Below, in pieces: positions 1 through 9,484 of a stretch of DNA of 64,000 nucleotides; the stretch's first letter is position 1, and the number at the start of each line of letters is the position of its first letter. Origin of the DNA: Nocardioides lijunqiniae (GTDB lineage: Bacteria > Actinomycetota > Actinomycetes > Propionibacteriales > Nocardioidaceae). The position numbers and the translations under genes are program-made. The notes below the pieces were generated by a model that did no database searches, was not told where the DNA came from, and worked only from the letters and a program-made list of their open reading frames with translations. The stretch covers positions 44,033 to 108,032 of the forward strand of contig NZ_JACJGM010000022.1 of the NCBI RefSeq assembly GCF_015024225.1. The letters are read 5' to 3'.

Positions 1-2247
1 TCCGCCGGCGCCCCGATCGCGCTGCCGGGGCCCTTCGCGACGTCGCCGTACCCGACCACCGTCGACGTGAGCACGACCGGCGTGGTGACCTCGGTGGAGG
101 CGACCCTCACCGGAGTCACGCACGCCAACCCCGACGACCTCGACGTGCTCCTCGTCGGCCCGACCGGCAGGAGCGTGTTCCTGATCTCCGACGCCGGCGG
201 CGGCACCATGACGAGCGCCGACCTGACCTTCAGCGACGCAGCGGCCGCACCGATCCCCGACTCGACCAGCGTCGGCAGCGGCACCTACCAACCGTTCAAC
301 GTCGGATTCAGCGACTACGACTACATGCCCCCGCCGGCACCGGTCGAGGTAGCGAGCGCCACCCTCACCGGCGCGTTCGCCGGGACCGACCCCAACGGTC
401 AGTGGCGGCTGTTCGTGTTCGACGACACCCCCGCCGTCAACGGGTCGATGGACGGCTGGTCCGTCACGATCACGACCAAGCTCCAACAGACGGTCGCCTT
501 CGCGTCGACGCCGGCGACACCCGCCGTCGGCACGACGTACGCCGTCGCGGCGACCGTCGACGGCTCGGCCGGCACGGCGGTGTTCAGCATTGACCCGTCG
601 ACCACCAACGACGCCTGCACCCTCGTGGGGACCGTCGTCACCTTCCAGCACGTCGGCAGCTGCGTGGTCGCCGCTACGGTCCCCGAGGACGAGACCTACG
701 TGGCCGGGACGACGACCCAGACGATCACGGTCCCCCAGGGCGCGCAGCCCATCGTCTTCGTGCCCGCCCAGCCCGCGACGGTCCCGATCGGGCAGAGCTA
801 CGAGCCCGGCGCCACCGGCGGCGCCACCGGCAACCCGGTGGTCCTCAGCATCGACCCGAGCACGACCAACGCGGCCTGCAACCTCACTGCCGGCGTCCTG
901 ACCTACGACCACGCCGGCACCTGCGTGCTCGCCGCCGACCAGGAAGGCAGCGTCGACTACCTCCCCGGCGAGGCGACCCTGGAGGTCGAGGTGCTGCCCG
1001 ACCCGCAGACCGTCGCCTTCCTCAGCGAGGCTCCGTCGCCGGCGCACATCTGGGAGAGCTACACGGTCGACGCCGTCGGCGGGGAGTCCGGCAACCCGGT
1101 CACGTACGCCGTCGACCCCGCGACGACCAACGGCGCCTGCACCGTCGACGGCACGACCGTCAGCTTCGTCCACGCCGGCACCTGCGTCGTCGCGGCCAGC
1201 CAGGCCGGCGCCGGCGACCTCGGGCCGGGGCTGGCCACCCAGACGATCGCCGTCGCGAAGACCGCCCAGGACGTCGTCTTCACGTCACCCGAGCCGGCCG
1301 ATCCCCGCGTCGGCAACGCGGCCCCCCTCGTCGCCACCGGCGGCGCCTCGGGCAACCCGTTGACCTTCGCCGTCGACCCGGCCACCACCAACAGCGCCTG
1401 CACGGTCGAGGGCACGACCGTCGCCTTCGTCCACGTCGGCACCTGCGTCGTCGCGGCCGAGCAGGCCGGTGGTGCTGACTTCGCGCCGGGACGCGTGACG
1501 CGCACGACCCTCGTCACCCAGGGACCCCAGACGGTCTCCTTCACCTCGAGCGCCCCCGCCCGGCCGCGGGTCGGCAACACCTTCACCGTCGCGGCGGCCG
1601 GCGGAGCCTCGGGCAACCCGGTGACGTTCTCGGTCGGGTCGGGCTCGACCAACGGAGCCTGCACCGTCACGGGCACCACCGTCACCCTCGCCGGGCTCGG
1701 GACCTGCGTCGTCCGCGCCGACCAGGCCGGCGGCGCCGACCACCTGGCCGCCATCCCGTCCACCCAGACCTTCGAGATCGTGCCGAGCACTCCCGTCATC
1801 ACCGCCACGGCGACCAGCACCTCGAGGCCGAACGCCTCCGGCTACTACCGCACCCCGGTCCGGGTGGCGTTCACGTGCGCGGCCGACGGCAGCGCGCTCA
1901 CGACTGCCTGCCCGGCGCCGGTGACGCTGACGACCTCGACCCGGGGCGCCGTCGTCACCCGCTCGATCGCCGCGGCCGACGGCGGATCGGGATCGGCGAC
2001 GGTCGTCGTGAGGCTCGACCGCACGGCCCCGAAGGTGACCGTCAAGGGGATCAAGAAGGGCCGCACCTACCGCAAGGTCCCGAAGGTCACCTGCACGGCC
2101 ACCGACGCCCACTCCGGCGTCGCCTCGTGCAAGACCACTGTCAAGGTGCGGGGCACCAAGATCCGCTACACCGCCACCGGCCTCGACAGGGCCGGCAACC
2201 GCACCGTCGTCCGTAGCACCGCCATCCTCAAGAAGAAGAGGACGTAG
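1..2247 (+). CDS. Secreted P-domain/Ig-like repeat protein, 5' end outside window
   Basis: The frame is open from base 1, so the start and any signal peptide or protease domain lie upstream; 748 residues are visible. Residues about 1-160 resemble a proprotein-convertase P-domain ('LDVLLVGPTG', 'DPNGQWRLFVFDD', ending 'GWSVTITT'), usually found behind secreted peptidases or as an adhesion module. Five repeats of about 86 residues follow, starting near bases 484, 742, 1003, 1264 and 1525. Each opens Q-x-V-x-F and carries a cysteine pair in the pattern AC...G..V.F.H.GTCVVAA. The C-terminus holds a 'DRTAPKVTVKG' Ig-like module and a basic tail with no LPxTG motif. It converges on the RCC1-repeat gene with 42 nt between. 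An extracellular role is likely; the exact function is unknown. Confidence 0.8.
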   Translation, partial: SAGAPIALPGPFATSPYPTTVDVSTTGVVTSVEATLTGVTHANPDDLDVLLVGPTGRSVFLISDAGGGTMTSADLTFSDAAAAPIPDSTSVGSGTYQPFNVGFSDYDYMPPPAPVEVASATLTGAFAGTDPNGQWRLFVFDDTPAVNGSMDGWSVTITTKLQQTVAFASTPATPAVGTTYAVAATVDGSAGTAVFSIDPSTTNDACTLVGTVVTFQHVGSCVVAATVPEDETYVAGTTTQTITVPQGAQPIVFVPAQPATVPIGQSYEPGATGGATGNPVVLSIDPSTTNAACNLTAGVLTYDHAGTCVLAADQEGSVDYLPGEATLEVEVLPDPQTVAFLSEAPSPAHIWESYTVDAVGGESGNPVTYAVDPATTNGACTVDGTTVSFVHAGTCVVAASQAGAGDLGPGLATQTIAVAKTAQDVVFTSPEPADPRVGNAAPLVATGGASGNPLTFAVDPATTNSACTVEGTTVAFVHVGTCVVAAEQAGGADFAPGRVTRTTLVTQGPQTVSFTSSAPARPRVGNTFTVAAAGGASGNPVTFSVGSGSTNGACTVTGTTVTLAGLGTCVVRADQAGGADHLAAIPSTQTFEIVPSTPVITATATSTSRPNASGYYRTPVRVAFTCAADGSALTTACPAPVTLTTSTRGAVVTRSIAAADGGSGSATVVVRLDRTAPKVTVKGIKKGRTYRKVPKVTCTATDAHSGVASCKTTVKVRGTKIRYTATGLDRAGNRTVVRSTAILKKKRT

Positions 2248-2289
2248 CCAGGGCGTCGAGTCCGGCCTCTCCTGGCGACGCTCAGGTCG

Positions 2290-5200
2290 TCACCTGACGC
2301 GCACGGTGGCGGCGCCGGTGCGATGGGTGGATCGTCCCGTGACCCTGATCCTGGCCATGCCCGGGCGGGTAGTAGCCGGGATGACGATGCGCCGGATGAA
2401 GCCGCCCGCCTTGTTGGCCTGGCCCAAGCGGACCCGGTCACCCTCGACGGTGACGTAGAACCGCTCCAGGAACCCCAGTCCGGTGACGCGGATCCGGACC
2501 GCTCTGCCTGCGCGAGCCCGCGTGGGGGCCTCGACGTGGAGCCGGGTGGGTCGCCGCACGGCGACGATGCCTGCGGTCGCCGTCGTGGTCCCGGCCTCGT
2601 TGGTGGCCTGCAACCCGTAGCGGTGCCAGCCGACCCGCTCCAGAAGGACCGAGACCCTGCCGGACGCGGGGATCGCGCGCCCGGCGTACTTCGCCGCGAT
2701 GGCCTCGGTCAACGAGGCGTTCGCCCGCAACGCCTGGGCACGGTCACTCGTCCAGGCGATCGTGATCCGGGCTCCTCGCCGCGCGGTGGGGTCGCCGTCG
2801 GGGGTGACGCCGGTATCGCCGTACTGCCCTGTTGTCGGGACCGAGATGACCAGGCTCAGGCCCGGCGCGCTGTCGGTGACCACCGGGACGGTGGGCGCCG
2901 ACCGGCTGCTGGCGTCCTCGTAGCCTGCTCGCGACGCGGTGACCTGCACGCTGATCCGGCGCCCACGGTACGCCGGCGTGAGCACCAGCTCTGGCGCCTC
3001 GGCACCGGGGACCCTGGTGTCGTCGGCGTACCAGGCGAACGTGTAGGCATCGGGGTCGGGCACCGGCGCCCCGGTGCCTGCGGTGAGCGTCTGCCCCACC
3101 TGGGCGGTGCCGTTGACCGACGCCGACGGTCCGGTGGTGAATCCCCCGCTCACCACCGGAGCCGTCGGGTCGGAGTCATCGGCGGAGTCGACGTAGCCGG
3201 CGCGCAAGGCCGTGACGCGGACGGTGATGACCGCCCCCAGCTGCGCGGCCGAGAGCGTGAACGTGGCTCCTTCCGCACCGAAGACCGGGACTCCGTCGGC
3301 AGACCAGGCGTAGCGGAAGGACTCCGCCGCCGGCTCGGGGGTGCCGGTGGTCGCGGTCAGCGTCCTCCCCACCTGCGCGGTGCCGGTGATGCCCGCCGTC
3401 GGACCGGTCGCGAACTGCGCTCGGCCGATCACGGCGACCGTGGCGGAGAGATCGACGGCATCGACGTAGCCGGTCCGGATCGCCGTCACCTCCACCCTGA
3501 CGATCTTTCCCACCATCGCCGCGGTCACCTCGAGCTCGGCACCGGTCTCACCCGGCACCGGGTCACCGTCAGCCAACCAACGGTAGGAGAACGAGTCCGC
3601 GGCGGGCGAGGTGGTGCCGGTGACGGCGGTCAAGGTCCCTCCGACCACTGCGGATCCCGTGATGTCCGCCGTCGGACCGGTCGTGAACTCTCCGGCGGTC
3701 ACCGGGCCGACCGCCTCCGAGGTGTCCGACGCGTCCGCGTAGCCGACGCGCGTCGCGGTCACCTCCACGGTGACCGAGGTCCCGGCCAGCGCCGGCGTGA
3801 GCTCGAGGCTGTCGCCGGTGGCGCCGTCGATGGGCTGGCCGCCCGCGAACCACTGATAGGAGAAGGAGCCTGCGGCCGGGACGGTGGTGCCAGTCGTCGC
3901 GGTCAGCGTCCGCCCGACCTGCGCGGTGCCGGTGACCCCTGCCGTCGGACCCGTCGTGAACGCGCCGGCGGCCACTGGGCCGACCGCCTCCGAAGGGTCG
4001 GACGCATCGGCGTAGCCGGTCCGCGTCGCGGTCACCTCCACCTTGACGGAGGTCCCGACCAGCAAGGGGGTGAGCTTGAGGCTCTCGCCGGTGGCGCCGT
4101 AGACGGCCTCACCGTCCGCGAACCACTGATAAGCGAACGAGTCCGCCGCCGGGTCGGGGGTGCCGGTGGTCGCGGTCAGCGTCTGCCCCACCTGCGCGGT
4201 GCCGCTGATCCCGGCCTCGGGCCCGGTGGTGAACGAGCCGGCGACGACGGGCTCCGTGGGCTCCGACGTCGTCGAGGTCAAGGTGTAGCCGTCCTTGGTG
4301 GCGGTGACCGTCACGGTGACGTGCGTGCCGAGCTGTGCGGCGCTCAGCGTCAGCGTGTCCGAGGTCGCGTCGCTGATCGCGGCGCCGTCGGCGTACCACT
4401 GGAAGGTGACGGCATCCGGGTCCGCGTTGTTGCCGGGCACCGTGACGCTCAGCTCCTGGCCGACCCGCGCGTCCCCAGCGATCGTGGGGACGCCGTCGGC
4501 GTTCAGCGCGGCGCTCAGCGCCATCGAGTGGTAGGTGCCGGCGGCGATTGCGGTCACGTTCTTCCCGGCCAGGCCTACCGGGACGTTGTTCTGGCCGGAG
4601 GAGTTCACGCCCCAGGCGGTGACATGGCCGTCCGCGGTCAACGCGAGCGAGTGGAAGGCGCCGGCGGCGATCGCGGTCACGTCCTTCCCGGCCAGGCCGG
4701 GAGGGACCGTGGCCTGACCGAACTGGTCGAAACCCCAGGCGATGACCTCGCCGTCCGCGGTCAGCGCCATCGAGTGCCGCTCGCCCGTGGCGATCGCAGT
4801 CACGATCTTCCCAGTCAGAGCAGGTGGGACCGTGGCCTCGCCGAACAGGTTCCAACCCCAGGCCGTGACCTTGCCGTCTGCGGTCAGCGCCAACGAGTGG
4901 TAGGCGCCGGCTGCGATCGCGACCACCGACTGCTCGGCCAGACTCGGCGGGACCGCGGTCTGACCGAAGTTGTTGGCACCCCAGACGGCGACCTGCCCGT
5001 CAACGGTCAACGCCAAGGAGTGCCGGGCGCCGGCTGCGATCGCGACCACGGTCTTCGCGGCCAGGCCGGGTGGGACCGTCGCCTGCCCCCCACCGTCATC
5101 ACCCCAGCCGGTGACCTGCCCGTCAGCGGTCAACGCCAACGAGTGGTCCGTTCCGGCGGCCACCGCGACCGTGGTCCGCCCGGCCAGGCTGGGTGGGACC

Positions 5201-6642
5201 GTCGTCAGACCCCCACCGTCCTCACCCCAGGCGGTGACCTGCCCGTCAGCGGTCACTGCCAGCGAGTGGCTCTCACCGGCGGCCACCGTCGTCACCGTCC
5301 TGCCCGTGAGGCTGTCCGGGACCGTGGTCTGACCGAAGAAGTCGCTACCCCACGCCGTGACCTGGCCGCCCCCGCTGACGGGCCCGGTGGGGGCGGAGGT
5401 GGTCACCACGTCGGGGTAGCCGTCCCGGTGCGCGGTCACCGTGACCGTGACCGTCTTGTCGACGTCCGAGCGCGTGGGACGGTACGTCGCGGTGTCGGTC
5501 CCGACCGGGGTGCCGTCGACCTCCCAGGCGAAGTCGAAGCCGTCGGGCGCGATGCTGTAGGTGCCCGGGACGGCGGTCAGCGCACCACCGACCTGCGGCA
5601 CGCCCCCGATGGCCGGTGCGGCGTCGGCGGCGAACACCGAGCTGACGGCCAGGGAGTGGAAGATGGCCGCCGCGATCGTGGTGACCCTCCTGCCGGCGAG
5701 CGAGTCCGGCACGTCGGTCTCGCCGTAGAATTCGGCCCCCCAGCCTGTGACCTGACCTTCACTCGTGAGGGCCAACGAGTGGTACCACCCCGCGGCGATC
5801 GCGGTGACCGTCTTCCCCGTCAGCGATGCCGGCGGGTCGATCTCTCCGAGGCCTTCGTCCCCCCAGGCGGTGACGACCCCGTCGCTCGTGAGGGCCAACG
5901 AGTGGTGGAGCCCGGCGGCGAGCGCCGTCACGGTCTTCCCACTGAGTGATTCCGGCGCGTCTGCCTGGCCGTCACCGATGTTCCCCCAGCCGATGATCTC
6001 TCCCTCGCTGGTCAGGGCCAGCGAGTGGTAGGGCCCGGCCGCGATGAGGGTGACGACCTTCCCGTCCAGGGAGTCCGGTACGTCGGGCTGCCCGGGGTAG
6101 TTGTACCCCCAAGCGGTCACCTTCCCGTCGCTGGTCAACGCCACGGAGTGGTAGGCACCGGCAGTGATGGCGGTGACCGTCTTGCCGGTCAGCGAGTTCG
6201 GCACGTCGCTCTGCCCGTAGGTGTTGTTGCCCCAGGCCGTCACCGTCCCGTCGCTCGTCAGCGCCAGAGAATGACGGCCTCCGGCGACCACCGCCGTCAC
6301 GGTCGAGCCGGTGAGCGAGTCCGGGACCGTGGCCTGTCCGTCGTCGTCCTTACCCCACGCCGTGACCTTGCCGTCACTGGTCAGGGCCAGGGAGTGGTAG
6401 CTGCCACTGATGTCGGTGACGGTCTTGCCGGTCAGGGAGGCCGGCACGTCGTTCTGGCCGGAGGCGTTGGAGCCCCACGCGGTGACCTGATCGCCCTGCT
6501 CGAGGGCCACCGACCCTCCCGCGGGTTGCGCTTGGGCCGCTGGTGACGAACCGACCGCTGCCCCCAGCATCAGGGCGACCGTCAGGACGAGCACCCCTGT
6601 CCTCGAGACCCAGCGGGAAGCCACCCCGAGAACCGTCGTCAT
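2290..6642 (-). CDS. Large secreted protein with two 7-unit RCC1-like propellers and Ig-like repeats
   Basis: 1450 residues with an N-terminal signal peptide (hydrophobic stretch 17-30, AQA-type cleavage near 38). Residues about 52-338 contain exactly seven units of about 41 residues (pattern VTAWG...GQ..VP..L.GK.VTAIAAG..HSLALT.DG). A single Ig-like domain follows (about 339-427), then a second block of seven units (about 428-712). Six Ig-like repeats of about 91 residues come next (pattern VGQTLTA..G...YQWFADG...GY.DA). The C-terminal 190 residues hold two further beta-rich segments and a basic end. Seven units match the blade number of RCC1 propellers, although these blades are shorter than the classical 50-60 residues. 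Start ATG with GAGG about 10 nt upstream. No catalytic motif is seen; an adhesin or matrix role is only inference. Confidence 0.85.
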   Translation of the reverse strand: MTTVLGVASRWVSRTGVLVLTVALMLGAAVGSSPAAQAQPAGGSVALEQGDQVTAWGSNASGQNDVPASLTGKTVTDISGSYHSLALTSDGKVTAWGKDDDGQATVPDSLTGSTVTAVVAGGRHSLALTSDGTVTAWGNNTYGQSDVPNSLTGKTVTAITAGAYHSVALTSDGKVTAWGYNYPGQPDVPDSLDGKVVTLIAAGPYHSLALTSEGEIIGWGNIGDGQADAPESLSGKTVTALAAGLHHSLALTSDGVVTAWGDEGLGEIDPPASLTGKTVTAIAAGWYHSLALTSEGQVTGWGAEFYGETDVPDSLAGRRVTTIAAAIFHSLAVSSVFAADAAPAIGGVPQVGGALTAVPGTYSIAPDGFDFAWEVDGTPVGTDTATYRPTRSDVDKTVTVTVTAHRDGYPDVVTTSAPTGPVSGGGQVTAWGSDFFGQTTVPDSLTGRTVTTVAAGESHSLAVTADGQVTAWGEDGGGLTTVPPSLAGRTTVAVAAGTDHSLALTADGQVTGWGDDGGGQATVPPGLAAKTVVAIAAGARHSLALTVDGQVAVWGANNFGQTAVPPSLAEQSVVAIAAGAYHSLALTADGKVTAWGWNLFGEATVPPALTGKIVTAIATGERHSMALTADGEVIAWGFDQFGQATVPPGLAGKDVTAIAAGAFHSLALTADGHVTAWGVNSSGQNNVPVGLAGKNVTAIAAGTYHSMALSAALNADGVPTIAGDARVGQELSVTVPGNNADPDAVTFQWYADGAAISDATSDTLTLSAAQLGTHVTVTVTATKDGYTLTSTTSEPTEPVVAGSFTTGPEAGISGTAQVGQTLTATTGTPDPAADSFAYQWFADGEAVYGATGESLKLTPLLVGTSVKVEVTATRTGYADASDPSEAVGPVAAGAFTTGPTAGVTGTAQVGRTLTATTGTTVPAAGSFSYQWFAGGQPIDGATGDSLELTPALAGTSVTVEVTATRVGYADASDTSEAVGPVTAGEFTTGPTADITGSAVVGGTLTAVTGTTSPAADSFSYRWLADGDPVPGETGAELEVTAAMVGKIVRVEVTAIRTGYVDAVDLSATVAVIGRAQFATGPTAGITGTAQVGRTLTATTGTPEPAAESFRYAWSADGVPVFGAEGATFTLSAAQLGAVITVRVTALRAGYVDSADDSDPTAPVVSGGFTTGPSASVNGTAQVGQTLTAGTGAPVPDPDAYTFAWYADDTRVPGAEAPELVLTPAYRGRRISVQVTASRAGYEDASSRSAPTVPVVTDSAPGLSLVISVPTTGQYGDTGVTPDGDPTARRGARITIAWTSDRAQALRANASLTEAIAAKYAGRAIPASGRVSVLLERVGWHRYGLQATNEAGTTTATAGIVAVRRPTRLHVEAPTRARAGRAVRIRVTGLGFLERFYVTVEGDRVRLGQANKAGGFIRRIVIPATTRPGMARIRVTGRSTHRTGAATVRVR

Positions 6643-6764
6643 CCCTGTTCCGCCTCATCGCTCAGTCCTGCGCCGACACGCAGTGACGAGCAACGCTAGG
6701 TGTGTGTGGACACGCGGGGAATGGGACGCGGACGACCCTGGTACTTCGTCCTAGTACGCCCTGA

Positions 6765-8276
6765 TCAGGCGAGCAGCCGCCGGATGTCCCGGCGGCCGGA
6801 CAGCCTCAGTCGCGAGACGATGTTGGCCACGTGGAAGTCGACGGTCTTCTTCGAGAGCCCCAGGACGGTGGCCATCTCGGCGCTGGTGTAGCCCTCGGCG
6901 ACCAGCCGAGCGACCTCCCGTTGCTTCGCGGTCAGCGCAGCCAGCGGGTCGGTGGACTGGCTGGCGAGGTGCTCCGCCGTCGCCTGCAGGATCTCGTTGC
7001 AGCGCTTGACGAACCCGTCCGCCCCGAGCCCGCGGAACTCCTCCCTCGCGGCCTCGTAGTAATCCATCCCCGAGGTGGGGTCCCCGTGGAACGAGGTGAG
7101 CGTGCCGATGACGATGCGCGTCCACCCTCGTCCGAGCGCGTCCTGCTCGTCGTTGATCAGCGTTCCGGCCCGCGCCGCGGCAGACAACGCGTCCGCGCCG
7201 CGCCCGGCGTCGTGGGCGGCCAGACCCTGGTGCGCCCAGTAGTACGCCGCGTTCGTGCCCGGCGAGGTGCCCTCCCACCGCAGAAGGAGCTCACGGTGCT
7301 CGTCCGTCGATCCGGCGTTGCGCAGCGCGATGGCCTTGAGCGCGAACCACTCGTCCTGGTCGTAGATGCGGCGGTAGCCGGAGTCGTCGAACTCGGCGAG
7401 GCACCGGACCATCTCCTTCCAGTCACCGGCGTTCATGGCGAGGGCGATGCGCGCATGGAGGATGACGATGTCCGCGGCCACGCTCGGTCGTTCGGTCACG
7501 GCTCTCCGGGCCCGGTCGACGAGGTCGCGCGCCGTGCCCACGTCACCGGAGAGCGCGGGCCAGATGGCGTCGGCCGCCATCCCCGCGCTGGCGCCCGCGA
7601 CGTAGGGGGTCGAGCCCGCCTGCGTCGCGGCGAGGGAGGAGTCCTGCCGGGCGCCTCGCCAGTCGCCGTGCCGGAACCGCGCGAGCGCCAGCTCGGCCAC
7701 GACGTTCGCCCGGTCGAGCGTGCCCTCGAACGAGAGGCGCAGCGCCCGTGAGAACGAGACCACAGCGCTCCCGGACTCCTGCCGTCCCAGGTGCACGCGT
7801 CCCAGTGCGACCAGCGCCCGAGCGTGGACGGAGGTCATCCTGTTGGCAGCCCGGGGCCCCGCAAGCTCGCGGGAGAGCCGGTCGAAGGCGCGCGTGGTGC
7901 CGAGCGTGTGCCACTCGACCAGCGTGGACGTCGCCATGGTGTCGAACCAGGCACGAGACCGCGGACTCCCCTTCTCGGCGCGCACGCCGTCGAACGCCTG
8001 CGCCGCGACCAGGACGAACTCGTGCGCCTCCGCCCATCGACCCTGCTCCGCCAGGCCCCATCCGACGGCTGACGCCAGGTCAGCAGCGTCGGCCGGCTCC
8101 TCGGCAAGTCGCGTGGCCAGCAGCCGGCGTACGCCGTCGAGCGGATCAGCCCAGGGGCGCTCAGACCCCGGTGGCGGCGGGACCATCGCCGCCAGGCGCT
8201 CCCAGCTCCCCTGGGCAGCGGCTTCGCTCAGCAGGGTCAGCGTGCCGCCTGCTTCGTGCTGAGCCTCGTCGACCAT
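6765..8276 (-). CDS. LuxR-family transcriptional regulator with helical-repeat sensor region
   Basis: 503 residues. The last 60 are a clear LuxR/GerE helix-turn-helix ('LTAKQREVARLVAEGYTSAE', 'GLSKKTVDFHVANIVSRL'). The long N-terminal part is alpha-helical and TPR-like, rich in 'ALVALGRVHLGRQESGSAVV'-type segments. No Walker A motif is visible, so it is not a complete LAL/MalT ATPase regulator. The start ATG lies 6 nt after a TATGTT -10 element, so the transcript is probably leaderless. It lies 122 nt upstream of the RCC1-repeat gene on the same strand and divergent from the EEP phosphodiesterase gene; either could be a target, but this is inference. Confidence 0.85.
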   Translation of the reverse strand: MVDEAQHEAGGTLTLLSEAAAQGSWERLAAMVPPPPGSERPWADPLDGVRRLLATRLAEEPADAADLASAVGWGLAEQGRWAEAHEFVLVAAQAFDGVRAEKGSPRSRAWFDTMATSTLVEWHTLGTTRAFDRLSRELAGPRAANRMTSVHARALVALGRVHLGRQESGSAVVSFSRALRLSFEGTLDRANVVAELALARFRHGDWRGARQDSSLAATQAGSTPYVAGASAGMAADAIWPALSGDVGTARDLVDRARRAVTERPSVAADIVILHARIALAMNAGDWKEMVRCLAEFDDSGYRRIYDQDEWFALKAIALRNAGSTDEHRELLLRWEGTSPGTNAAYYWAHQGLAAHDAGRGADALSAAARAGTLINDEQDALGRGWTRIVIGTLTSFHGDPTSGMDYYEAAREEFRGLGADGFVKRCNEILQATAEHLASQSTDPLAALTAKQREVARLVAEGYTSAEMATVLGLSKKTVDFHVANIVSRLRLSGRRDIRRLLA

Positions 8277-8282
8277 GGGTGA

Positions 8283-8288
8283 AACATA
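8283..8288 (-). promoter_or_regulatory. Predicted -10 element (TATGTT) of leaderless LuxR gene
   Basis: TATGTT read on the minus strand, followed by six bases and then the ATG at 8276. This is the TANNNT-N6/7-start arrangement found repeatedly in this window. There is no Shine-Dalgarno sequence between. Confidence 0.5.
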
Positions 8289-8433
8289 CGTCGGCCGCAG
8301 GCCGGGGGCGGGGCTGCGGCCCGGCGCTCACGGGAGGTCGGGTGGCCCCGCGCGGACGCGGGGTTCAGGCGCGGGCAGGTGGGTAGAAGGTCCACACACC
8401 CCGCACATCACGCATCCGACTCGAGGAGTGCCC

Positions 8434-9369
8434 GTGAAGAACCGCCGCCCGCTGCGCGTCGCCCTGACCGCCCTCGCTCTCGCGCTCCCGGTCCTGGCCG
8501 TCGCGACCGTGCCTGGTCCCACGAGCGCGGCCCCGCCCGCACCTGCGGCGGCCGCGAAAGCGACCACCGTCCGGATCATGACCTTCAACATCCAGTACGG
8601 CGGTGAGGAGAAGGAGGGCGAGAACCTGGGGAAGATCGCTGGGGTGATCAATCACTACAAGCCCTCCGTCGTGCTCCTCAACGAGGTCGATCGGAACCTC
8701 CCCGACTGCAAGGGCGGGGAGTGCAACCAGGCCGTCTACCTCGCCAAGCTCGTCGGCATGAAGGCCAGCTACTTCCCGATCGAGCACAAGGAGGGGAAGC
8801 ACTGGAGGGGCAACGCCATCCTGATCCGGAAGAACTACGACTTCGTCGGCAAGGTGGGCAAGACACGTCTCCAGCCGAGGGAGGGAGTGAGCTGCTACGA
8901 GCGGGGAGTGATCGGGGCCAAGATCGGCATCGGCAGCAAGCGGATCGTCGTCGGCTCCACGCACCTGGACTTCCGGGAGCCGCGCCAGAAGTGCCCCTAC
9001 AACGGAGCGGCCCCCACGACCCTGGACGTCCCCTACGAGCAGGCGCGGTTCCTGCGCAAGAACGTCATCCGCCGGCCGTCCTGCGCGACGTTCCTGGCCG
9101 GCGACATGAACCGGGTGCCCGGCAGCAAGACGTACAACGTCCTGACCAGCCGCCTGAACGACGTCTGGAAGACCAAGGCGGCCCAGGGCAACGGCTACAC
9201 CAACGGCTTCGAGTCCGGCGGCAAGAAGAAGCGGATCGACTACATCTTCTTCAAGCACGCCCGCGCCGTCTACGCGGACGTGCCCGGCACGGAGCCGGAC
9301 GACGACTTCCCCTCCGACCACAAGCCCGTGATGGCGACGTTCAAGGTGTCGGCCGGACAGTCCTGCTGA
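8434..9369 (+). CDS. Secreted endonuclease/exonuclease/phosphatase (EEP) family protein
   Basis: 311 residues. The GTG at 8434 is chosen because GAGGAG lies 5 nt upstream and the protein then begins with a textbook signal peptide ('KNRRPLRVALTALALALPVL', cleavage after ATVPGPTSA-type residues). The mature part has the EEP metal and catalytic motifs in order: 'MTFNIQYGG', 'LLNEVDRN', 'GDMNRVPGS' and 'SDHKPVMATF'. The family are metal-dependent phosphodiesterases (nucleases, sphingomyelinases, inositol phosphatases); a secreted nuclease or phospholipase-like activity is likely but the substrate cannot be read. It is divergent from the LuxR regulator and has no partner gene downstream. Confidence 0.85.
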   Translation: MKNRRPLRVALTALALALPVLAVATVPGPTSAAPPAPAAAAKATTVRIMTFNIQYGGEEKEGENLGKIAGVINHYKPSVVLLNEVDRNLPDCKGGECNQAVYLAKLVGMKASYFPIEHKEGKHWRGNAILIRKNYDFVGKVGKTRLQPREGVSCYERGVIGAKIGIGSKRIVVGSTHLDFREPRQKCPYNGAAPTTLDVPYEQARFLRKNVIRRPSCATFLAGDMNRVPGSKTYNVLTSRLNDVWKTKAAQGNGYTNGFESGGKKKRIDYIFFKHARAVYADVPGTEPDDDFPSDHKPVMATFKVSAGQSC

Positions 9370-9484
9370 GCCCAGTCGCGCCAGAGGCATCGCGCCTCAG
9401 CAGTCGGGGTGGCGACCGTGTGGCGGCGTTCGTCGGGTCGGGGAGCCGACGAGCGCTTCCCGCGACTCGTGAGGCCTCGGCGCG

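Noticed and set aside
2323..5949. 1208-codon plus-strand open frame opposite the RCC1-repeat gene
   Set aside because: It is the mirror of a very GC-rich, repeat-rich gene; the minus-strand product has a signal peptide and clear repeats while this frame gives only Arg/Gly/Asp-rich low-complexity protein.
8275..8433. N-terminal extension of the EEP protein starting at 8275
   Set aside because: It would overlap the LuxR start region and hide the signal peptide; the GTG at 8434 has a GAGGAG and begins a normal signal sequence.
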